From UBA1737 sp964474685 (GTDB taxonomy: Bacteria > Bacillota_I > Bacilli_A > ML615J-28 > CAG-313), in the NCBI GenBank assembly GCA_964474685.1, contig CAYYTE010000065.1, positions 1 to 5,027 on the forward strand: a DNA stretch of 5,027 bases, given 5' to 3'. The number at the start of each line of letters is the position of its first letter. Positions within the stretch are counted from its first letter, which is position 1. The notes under the pieces are model-generated. The model did no database searches, had not been told where the DNA came from, and was given only the letters and a program-made list of their open reading frames with translations. A program made the translations under genes and the position numbers. This document shows positions 1 to 4,347 of this stretch, piece after piece.

Positions 1-1
1 A

Positions 2-368
2 GACCCAATTATTAACTTAAGACTAACTGCTGGTGATTGGGAAGGAGATTTGATAAAGGATGTGAATTTCAAGATTTTAAGGGGATAGCAAGATCATGCA
101 CAAACAATACGGACCAAAAAACCAAAGTGTATTATGCTAATCCCTACAGGTCGTGTAAAAGAGAAAACTTTGAGAATTGTAACGGGATGTAGTGAAGGCG
201 TCTCCTTAAAAAAGTAGACTTTAGTAGTTTAGATCAAATAAAATTAAATATAATTCAAAATATAATAAACAACACTCCAAGAAAACAACTGTGGGATATT
301 CAGCTCGTGAAGGAATTAATAAAGAATTCAAAGGGCTTTTTGACATCATAGAGAAAATAATAAAATAA
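2..368 (+). pseudogene. IS30-family transposase, degenerate C-terminal part
   Basis: This is a broken DDE transposase. Frame 2 (from base 2) reads LTAGDWEGDLIK, the IS30 block holding the first catalytic Asp (codon 47-49). From about base 52 frame 1 reads DKGCEF, the second-Asp block, and then VYYANPYRSCKRENFENCNG, the IS30 block holding the catalytic Glu. Two stops (TAG 190-192, TGA 193-195) follow in that frame. The same frame then resumes with RRLLKKVDF and INNTPRK. The last part, GYSAREGINKEF to TAA 366-368, lies in frame 0, so another shift falls near 289-294. The sequence between the first- and second-Asp blocks is missing; the joint falls in a TTGATAAAGGA stretch where both sides could match, which suggests a deletion at short homology. 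All three catalytic residues survive, but the frame does not. Confidence 0.85.
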
Positions 369-387
369 TAACTGATAGCAAAAAAAA

Positions 388-418
388 CCTTAGGGATTTA
401 ACGAATTATTTGCTAAGG
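388..418 (-). terminator. Decayed IS30 hairpin, possible reverse-strand terminator
   Basis: The outer arms CCTTAG and CTAAGG still pair, but the inner stem is interrupted by mismatches compared with the perfect copy at 2488-2518. On the minus strand the hairpin is followed by a run of eight T (plus-strand A at 380-387). It lies downstream of the minus-strand KilA-N/HTH unit and could end that transcript, though more weakly than its sibling. The call is inferred from sequence only. Confidence 0.45.
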
Positions 419-421
419 TCA

Positions 422-448
422 TTGTTGCAATTCAAAGTTTAATTTGCC
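422..448 (+). repeat. IS30-type right terminal inverted repeat, remnant 1
   Basis: The sequence runs from TTGTTGCAATTC to TTAATTTGCC and matches the end of remnant 2 at 2522-2548 (GTGTTGCACTTC to TTAATTTACC). A GTTGCACTTCAA-like end is typical of Firmicute IS30 elements. No partner left repeat is visible in the window. Sequence after about base 449 no longer matches the other copy, which marks the element boundary. Confidence 0.7.
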
Positions 449-552
449 ATCTGCTATCACTAGCCATTACAATACCTTCATTAACATATACTGAAACTAT
501 TTACGAATTATTATATGTATTTGTACTTATTCCACTATTTGCATATATTTCT

Positions 553-744
553 TTATTCCAAACATTCAATTCCGTTTATTTCGCAAAAGGCGTAAAATCT
601 ACCTTGAGACATTGCTTGCGGTTCTCTGCTACTTTTTTTCCATCTTCAAATGGTTGCAGAGGAAACGCCCATTTCCTTTGTAAGGACTTCTTGACTTAGC
701 AATAATTTCATTAAGACTTTAATCACTTTTCCGGAAAATCTCAT
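553..744 (-). pseudogene. Xre-type helix-turn-helix protein with in-frame stop
   Basis: Read on the minus strand from ATG 742-744 to TAA 553-555 this is a 63-residue frame broken by a single TGA at 646-648 (codon 33). The N-terminal half contains LLLSQEVLTKEMGVSSATI, the first helices of an Xre/HTH_3 fold. After the TGA comes RWKKSSREPQ, where the usual family pattern is T-[IV]-[SN]-RW. The tail reads GRFYAFCEINGIE, common in small HTH proteins of gut bacteria. The stop replaces a residue of the recognition helix; one base change from a Ser codon (TCA) would explain it. The other Trp in the motif is TGG, so reading TGA as Trp is unlikely. It starts 22 nt after the KilA-N stop and probably formed one transcription unit with it. 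It could be a decayed DNA-binding partner, but the function is unknown. Confidence 0.7.
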
Positions 745-766
745 ATCTTTACCCCATTGATGGAAA

Positions 767-1582
767 CTAATCGTTGCCATCGGTTATTTTTAAATTTGTT
801 TCAAGCAATACTTGCATTTGTCTAATTGCCGTTTTGTTTAATTGAACGAGCCTTTCGGATTGCAATACGCCTTGCTCAATTAAATAAGCGTTGATATTTT
901 CAAGATTTGACAAGCAAATGAGCTGCGAGACTTCGGCATAATCGCGAATGTTGCCTTTCATATTGGGGTTGGCTTCTCGCCATTCTTTTGCAGTCATGCC
1001 AAACAACGCCACGTTAAGGACGTCGGCTTCGCTTGCGTATACAAACGTAGCCTTTGCGCTTGAAATTTCTTGCGGAATAATTATATTTTCATTAATCGCA
1101 TCAGTATGAATACGATAGTTAATTTTCGTTAGTTCACGCTTGATAGTCCAACCGAGTTGTTGTTGTTCATTGTTTTTCAAACGCTGAAATTCTTTTATAA
1201 TATATAAATTGATTTCGGGCGAAATCCAAGAAGCAAATTGAAGGGCAATATCTTTATGAGCATAAGTACCGCCGTTATATTTTCCCGCCTTTGATACAAT
1301 ACCAATTGAATTTACTCCGTCTATCCATTTTTTTGGAGACATTGTAAAATAATTGTGCCCCGCTTCGACTTTAACCGCATCGAATTCGACACGGTTAAAA
1401 TTAGGATTATTCAATTCTTCCCATAATCCCAAATATTGAATAGTATCTATGCGACGCATCCAGTTTTGTATTACAAATCTCGGTTCGTCAGCATTCTTAA
1501 ATTTTGCAATATCGGTAAGCGAAAAGTAATCGTCTTTATTTAAGTGAATATCTTGATCAAGGACGCTGATTTCTCTTTTCAT
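767..1582 (-). CDS. KilA-N domain-containing protein
   Basis: The product is 271 residues and belongs to the KilA-N group of putative DNA-binding proteins found in phages, large DNA viruses and bacterial accessory regions. The KilA-N domain spans roughly residues 10-140: FSLTDIAK (20-27), the IQNWMRR/TIQYLGLWEELNNP stretch (38-60) and the hallmark GTYAHKDIALQFASWISPE (105-123), ending in IKEFQRLK. The C-terminal half (about 150-271) matches what usually follows this domain in bacterial homologues (YASEADVLNVALFGMTAKEWR, DYAEVSQLICLSNLE); its role is unknown. No membrane segment or signal peptide is visible. The preferred start is ATG at 1580-1582, with GGGAGAG just upstream; a TTG at 1592-1594 would add four residues but lies inside that binding site. 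The gene is far richer in GC than the ABC genes and sits between two IS30 remnants, suggesting transfer. It may be a phage-like regulator or a selfish passenger gene; the exact function is not known. Confidence 0.85.
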   Translation of the reverse strand: MKREISVLDQDIHLNKDDYFSLTDIAKFKNADEPRFVIQNWMRRIDTIQYLGLWEELNNPNFNRVEFDAVKVEAGHNYFTMSPKKWIDGVNSIGIVSKAGKYNGGTYAHKDIALQFASWISPEINLYIIKEFQRLKNNEQQQLGWTIKRELTKINYRIHTDAINENIIIPQEISSAKATFVYASEADVLNVALFGMTAKEWREANPNMKGNIRDYAEVSQLICLSNLENINAYLIEQGVLQSERLVQLNKTAIRQMQVLLETNLKITDGND

Positions 1583-1585
1583 AAT

Positions 1586-1592
1586 CTCTCCC
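1586..1592 (-). promoter_or_regulatory. Ribosome binding site deciding the KilA-N start
   Basis: On the minus strand GGGAGAG lies just before ATT-ATG, with 5 nt between the GGAG core and the ATG at 1580-1582. The alternative TTG start overlaps this site and has no ribosome binding site of its own, so the ATG is preferred. Confidence 0.6.
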
Positions 1593-1630
1593 AATTTTTA
1601 ATTTTGACTTAGTTTGATAATATCACAAAT

Positions 1631-1659
1631 AGTATAACATACATTGACACTGAAAACAA
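1631..1659 (-). promoter_or_regulatory. Predicted sigma-70 type promoter of the KilA-N gene
   Basis: On the minus strand there is TTGTTT (1654-1659), a 17-base spacer and TATACT (1631-1636), preceded by TG one base upstream (extended -10). The predicted transcript starts near 1624, about 40 bases before the ATG at 1580-1582. The spacing and orientation fit the KilA-N gene. Confidence 0.55.
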
Positions 1660-1672
1660 GAACATTTATGGA
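1644..1672 (+). promoter_or_regulatory. Weak candidate promoter facing the IS30 transposase
   Basis: A perfect TTGACA (1644-1649) is followed after 17 bases by TATGGA (1667-1672), which matches only part of a -10 box. It points to the transposase start at 1699 and overlaps the opposite KilA-N promoter. The weak -10 leaves this as a possibility only. Confidence 0.3.
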
Positions 1673-1698
1673 TAAAGATAGTGTAAACTTTTAACTTT

Positions 1699-2468
1699 AT
1701 GAGTTTAATTTATAATATTACAGATTTAGAAATAGTTCAATCAAAAAGGGCCAATCTTTTTTATACCCATCTTTCAGAAATAGTTCGGAAAAATATAGAA
1801 CGTCTTTATAACTATGAGCATCTATCAATTCGTTTGATTGCAAAAATTGTTGGAAGGTCCCCTTCAACAATTTCGAGAGAAATTAAAAAAGGAACAATCT
1901 GTATTGGTTATAATACTAATGGCAAAATGAATAAATACAGGTATGATTGTGGACAAAAAGTTGCCAACGATAATAAAGTTAAGTCCAAAAAAACCTACTT
2001 TATCACTACAAGATGAGTTAATAAAAACAGTTATAATAAATGTGCTAAAGGAAAATGCTTCATTCTATTCATCATATATCAGTTTTACAAGAAGCAATCC
2101 CTTAGGAAAAAGAGTATCACTTCAAACTTTATATAATTACTATCATAAATGCTACTTAGGAATTGATAGAAGTAAAATACCTTATCCATTTGTAAAGATA
2201 CATGTATTTAATAATTAACAAGGTAAAAGATGACAAAAATGGGATAATATAAGCCTAAGAGACCTAATAATTGAGACTTGATAGTTGGTAGAAGAGAAGG
2301 CGATAAGAAATGTATTTTAAATATTACTGAAAGAAAAACCAGATATTCGATTTCCTTTGTAATTCCAAACAAAACTCCAAGAAAAATACTGTTGGAGATT
2401 CAGCTCGCGAAAGAATTGATAAAGAATTCAATGGGCTTGTTGAAATCATAGAGAAAATAATAAAATAA
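1699..2468 (+). pseudogene. IS30-family transposase, frameshifted and internally deleted
   Basis: The 5' part (1699 to about 1986, frame 1) encodes an IS30 N-terminal helix-turn-helix: LSIRLIAKIVGRSPSTISREIKKG. At a run of seven A (1987-1993) the reading frame must move to frame 2, where PTLSLQDELIKTVI and VSLQTLYNYYHKCYLGIDRSKIPY continue the family pattern; removing one A restores a single frame. This frame stops at 2216-2218, with further degenerate coding up to ISLRDLIIE. About 30 bases are missing before GAC 2275-2277, and frame 1 then reads DLIVGRREGDKKCILNI and ERKTRYSISFVIPNKT, the first-Asp region. This is fused directly to TPRK of the C-terminus, so the second Asp and the Glu blocks are deleted, probably at AACAAAACT/AACAACACT homology near 2368-2376. 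The last part, SAREGIDKEF-like to TAA 2466-2468, is in frame 0. It is inactive. Confidence 0.88.
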
Positions 2469-2487
2469 TAACTGATAGCAAAAAAAG

Positions 2488-2518
2488 CCTTAGGCATTAA
2501 ATGAATTAATGCCTAAGG
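2488..2518 (-). terminator. Perfect IS30-borne hairpin terminating the ABC operon
   Basis: CCTTAGGCATTAA (2488-2500) pairs base for base with TTAATGCCTAAGG (2506-2518) around a 5-base loop. On the minus strand the stem is followed at once by C and then TTTTTT (plus-strand A at 2481-2486), the form of a factor-independent terminator. It lies 60 bases after the permease stop on the same strand, with no gene between. It belongs to the IS30 remnant, where such hairpins may shield the element from outside transcription. In the plus direction there is no T tract. Confidence 0.75.
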
Positions 2519-2521
2519 TCA

Positions 2522-2548
2522 GTGTTGCACTTCAAATTTTAATTTACC
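2522..2548 (+). repeat. IS30-type right terminal inverted repeat, remnant 2
   Basis: The sequence runs from GTGTTGCACTTC to TTAATTTACC and is closely related to the end of remnant 1 (422-448). It marks the right boundary of remnant 2 next to the ABC operon. No target-site duplication could be identified, because the left end is not recognisable. Confidence 0.7.
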
Positions 2549-2572
2549 CAGTATATACGTTTTTTGTATAAG

Positions 2573-2579
2573 CTCCTTT
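2573..2579 (-). promoter_or_regulatory. Orphan ribosome binding site after the permease stop
   Basis: On the minus strand AAAGGAG overlaps the permease TAA stop. Such a site usually serves a tightly linked next gene, but the following bases hold no ATG, GTG or TTG at a usable distance before the IS30 end. It is best explained as a relic of the translation start of a lost downstream gene, most simply the ATPase of this transporter. Confidence 0.4.
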
Positions 2580-3345
2580 AATCTTGTTCCATTCTTTTCT
2601 TTAAATACTTAAGCATACTATCAATAACAAATACAACAGTAATTAATAAGAGTGTCCAAGCAAACACATCATCGATTTCTAAGTATTGTTTACTAAACAT
2701 CATTTCCCGTCCAATCGAGCCATTCGGCTGAGCTAAGAACTCAGCCATTATCATTACTTTAAAACCCAATCCAAATCCTTGTAACAAACAAGTGATTAAA
2801 GTATCTTTTGTGATAGGGAGAAATATTTTAAAAAACTTCTTAACATTACTCCCAGGTAATAAAGCTACGTCTTCTTTTATATCTTTCGATATCGAAAGTA
2901 ATGCTTGCAAAGAGCCTTCATAAAAGATGGGAAAAATTACCAAAAAAGTAATAAACAAAGGAGCAACATCTTTTCCAACCATAATAAGTAATAAGATTAT
3001 GATACTTGCTACGGGGATTGTCTTTAATAGCACCATCAAAGGATTTATAAACTCTTTAAAACCTCTAGAATAACTAGCGATTGATGAAAATATTACTCCT
3101 AACAAGAAAGCAACCAAAGTAGTAAAAATAATTCGAATAAATGTATAAAAGAAAACTTGATACGTGTGAAATTTAATTAATAAGTTCTGTAATGCAACAA
3201 ATGTAGCCATAGGAGTAGGCAATATAAAATCATTATTGATTATTAAACTCAAAATCAACCAAGTAATAAATATTCCTAAAATACCCAGAATTGAAAAAAT
3301 TACTTTATTTTTACTTTTTTTAACTTTGATAGAAGAATAATTCAT
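2578..3345 (-). CDS. ABC transporter permease (SsuC/TauC-like)
   Basis: The product is 255 residues, normal for an inner-membrane permease of the nitrate/sulfonate/taurine type (BPD_transp_1). After a basic N-terminus (KVKKSKNK) it has about six hydrophobic segments, near residues 15-36, 65-90, 103-123, 127-146, 183-203 and 228-247. The cytoplasmic loop that contacts the ATPase is clear: EDVALLPGSNVKKFF to FLP at about 158-177, with the conserved Gly165 and the Leu-Pro at 176-177 (Ala161 stands in the EAA part). The gene starts inside the end of the substrate-binding protein gene (26-nt overlap), with AGGAGG 11 nt before the ATG, so translation is probably coupled. Two copies of the subunit would form the channel. 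The expected ATPase gene does not follow; an IS30 remnant does. The substrate cannot be told from the sequence. Confidence 0.92.
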   Translation of the reverse strand: MNYSSIKVKKSKNKVIFSILGILGIFITWLILSLIINNDFILPTPMATFVALQNLLIKFHTYQVFFYTFIRIIFTTLVAFLLGVIFSSIASYSRGFKEFINPLMVLLKTIPVASIIILLLIMVGKDVAPLFITFLVIFPIFYEGSLQALLSISKDIKEDVALLPGSNVKKFFKIFLPITKDTLITCLLQGFGLGFKVMIMAEFLAQPNGSIGREMMFSKQYLEIDDVFAWTLLLITVVFVIDSMLKYLKKRMEQD

Positions 3346-4270
3346 CTGGAATGGTTCCTCCTAAGATTTGGGGATTAAATTTATTCAACAACTCAAAATA
3401 AGTAATAACCTCTTGTTGTACCTTTAAAATAGAATCATAACTCAAACACGCATTTGGAACTGCTTGTAACAACACATCCTTACCTAATTTTGAAAAAGTA
3501 GGATATACTTCTTTATCTAAACTTAATAACTTATCCACATAACCATTTAAATCAGTTATCATCTTAGAATAATTGCTTTCAGCAAGTTTTAAAAAATTAT
3601 TTGTATTTACCCCTTCTTTTACAAATAAACCCGCTTGCGGATAATAATTATTCACATCAACAACCTTTTCTAAGTTTAATACTTGAATATCTAGTTTTAA
3701 AGATACTTTAATTTTTGAAATCACCGGTTCCGCAAGTAAGTAATAATCGTACTTATTTGTCAAAAATCCATTCGTGAAAACATCATTTACACTCGACTCG
3801 TAACTGATTATACAATCAATATTTTTAGACTTCAAAGCTTGCTTTAAGATAAAGTCAGGAGTATTATTTTCCCCATAAGCACAAACGGTTTTCCCACTTA
3901 CATCTTCGATTGAAGTAATCGGTTCACCAGATCTAGAAACTAAATAATTATTGCCCGTAGTAATGATACGTGCTAAACGATAATTCGATTTATTTAAAGA
4001 ATATAACTTCGTACCTAAAATTACTGGAGCAACAATGGCATCATATTCATTTTTAATAAATGCACTTGACAATAAAGAGGGTCCACTTACTATTGTTGCC
4101 TTCACATTTGATTCAGAAAATACTCCACCCAAATTGATTGCGGGAGTTCCATCGGGAACAATTAATGAATATACTTTATCTTCATTACTTCCGTTATAAC
4201 TACAACCTACAAATAATAACATAAGAGTAACTATAAAACAAACTTGTATAAATTTTAATTTTTGAAACAT
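3320..4270 (-). CDS. ABC transporter substrate-binding lipoprotein (NMT1/SsuA-like)
   Basis: The product is 316 residues, an extracytoplasmic binding protein anchored by lipid. Residues 1-23 form a lipoprotein signal: a Lys-containing start, a hydrophobic core and LFVGC with Cys23 as the likely lipidated residue (Phe at -3 is a little unusual). The mature part resembles the NMT1/THI5 and SsuA/TauA periplasmic-binding fold: VPDGTPAINL near 38-47, DVSGKTVCAYGENNTPDF in the middle, then a stretch where the protein lists an EP motif (YYLLAEPVI), typical of this family. Family members carry sulfonates, taurine, nitrate, thiamine precursors or similar small molecules; the ligand here is unknown. 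It is the first gene of the operon, starting at ATG 4268-4270, with a weak binding site (AAAGTGAG) upstream. The control region suggests activation by the divergent Crp/Fnr-type regulator. Confidence 0.9.
   Translation of the reverse strand: MFQKLKFIQVCFIVTLMLLFVGCSYNGSNEDKVYSLIVPDGTPAINLGGVFSESNVKATIVSGPSLLSSAFIKNEYDAIVAPVILGTKLYSLNKSNYRLARIITTGNNYLVSRSGEPITSIEDVSGKTVCAYGENNTPDFILKQALKSKNIDCIISYESSVNDVFTNGFLTNKYDYYLLAEPVISKIKVSLKLDIQVLNLEKVVDVNNYYPQAGLFVKEGVNTNNFLKLAESNYSKMITDLNGYVDKLLSLDKEVYPTFSKLGKDVLLQAVPNACLSYDSILKVQQEVITYFELLNKFNPQILGGTIPDELFFYQS
3357..3362 (-). promoter_or_regulatory. Ribosome binding site of the permease inside the upstream gene
   Basis: A perfect AGGAGG on the minus strand lies 11 nt before the permease ATG (3343-3345), inside the last codons of the substrate-binding protein gene. 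The spacing is long, but no other start codon fits better. It supports this start and coupled translation. Confidence 0.6.
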
Positions 4271-4283
4271 ATTAGCATCTCAC

Positions 4284-4312
4284 TTTCTTTTTTATTATAT
4301 CAATGTTATAAT
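4284..4312 (+). promoter_or_regulatory. Predicted promoter of the Crp/Fnr-type regulator gene
   Basis: A perfect TATAAT (4307-4312) is preceded by TGT, forming an extended -10; the -35 position (4284-4289, TTTCTT) is weak. The predicted start is about 4319, giving a leader of about 29 bases before the ATG at 4348. The footprint overlaps the opposite ABC promoter, so polymerase could hardly occupy both at once. Confidence 0.6.
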
Positions 4313-4322
4313 ATATTTATCG
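4294..4322 (-). promoter_or_regulatory. Predicted promoter of the ABC operon
   Basis: On the minus strand a perfect TATAAT (4294-4299) is preceded by TGA, an extended -10. At 17 bases upstream the -35 position holds CGATAA, a very poor match. A strong -10 without a -35 is the usual look of a promoter that needs an activator. The predicted start is about 4287, giving a short leader of 17 bases before the ATG at 4268-4270. Confidence 0.6.
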
Positions 4323-4336
4323 TAACAAATGTTACA
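4321..4336. promoter_or_regulatory. Crp/Fnr-type operator palindrome
   Basis: CGTAACAAATGTTACA contains a perfect GTAAC-N4-GTTAC palindrome, one base at one end short of TGTAAC-N4-GTTACA. The 5-4-5 layout is that of Fnr-like sites, and the core TAACA-AA-TGTTA also resembles the PrfA box. Its centre (4328.5) lies at -41.5 from the predicted ABC start (4287), the standard class II activation position. It also covers +3 to +18 of the predicted regulator transcript, where binding would block expression. The adjacent regulator gene is the obvious candidate to bind it. Confidence 0.72.
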
Positions 4337-4342
4337 AAGAGG
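4336..4342 (+). promoter_or_regulatory. Ribosome binding site deciding the regulator start
   Basis: AAAGAGG lies 5 nt before the ATG at 4348-4350. The in-frame GTG at 4342-4344 overlaps this site, so it is taken as part of the binding site and not as the start codon. Confidence 0.65.
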
Positions 4343-4347
4343 TGCAT

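Larger units (their letters stand above)
1..449 (+). mobile_element. IS30-family insertion sequence remnant 1 (3' part)
   Basis: This is the 3' portion of an IS30-family element whose left part lies outside the window or is lost. It contains decayed transposase coding sequence (2-368), a reverse-strand hairpin (388-418) and a right-end inverted repeat (about 422-448). Bases 271-450 align without gaps to 2371-2550, with 24 mismatches in 180 by hand count, so this is a sibling of the remnant at 1699-2549 in the same orientation. It cannot move by itself because its transposase frame is broken in several places. The family call rests on the transposase motifs and on the typical end sequence; the exact IS name is not known. 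Confidence 0.85.
1699..2549 (+). mobile_element. IS30-family insertion sequence remnant 2
   Basis: This remnant holds the 5' and 3' ends of an IS30-family transposase gene (1699-2468), a perfect hairpin (2488-2518) and the right inverted repeat (2522-2548). The stated left limit is the transposase start; no sequence matching the reverse complement of the right end was found in the 100 bases upstream, so the true left end is lost or unrecognised. About 850 bases remain, fewer than the roughly 1.0-1.1 kb of a typical member, in keeping with internal deletions. The right end lies only about 29 bases from the stop of the ABC permease gene, so the element, or a rearrangement at it, replaced what followed that operon. 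Confidence 0.85.

Noticed and set aside
646..648. TGA read as tryptophan (mycoplasma-type code)
   Set aside because: The intact genes use TGG for Trp, and the family pattern expects Ser or Asn at this position, so a stop from point mutation is the better reading.
451..699. Plus-strand open frame without an ATG whose first part reads like a membrane segment (LLYVFVLIPLFAYISLF)
   Set aside because: Its greater part is antisense to the recognisable helix-turn-helix pseudogene at 553-744. It has no start codon or ribosome binding site, and hydrophobic runs arise easily from T-rich sequence.
1583..1594. TTG start for the KilA-N gene
   Set aside because: The codon overlaps the GGGAGAG ribosome binding site serving the ATG at 1580-1582, and the four extra residues are not needed by the domain.
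1943..2218. Separate small gene starting at 1943
   Set aside because: Its first codons overlap the transposase 5' part, and its useful sequence starts only after the A7 run. It is the shifted continuation of the same IS30 transposase.
1..2550. CRISPR array or tandem repeat suggested by repeated sequence
   Set aside because: Only two copies exist, 2100 bases apart, and both are explained as 3' ends of related IS30 elements.
4342..4347. GTG start for the Crp/Fnr-type regulator
   Set aside because: The GTG is part of the AGAGGTG ribosome binding sequence; ATG 4348 is correctly spaced behind it.
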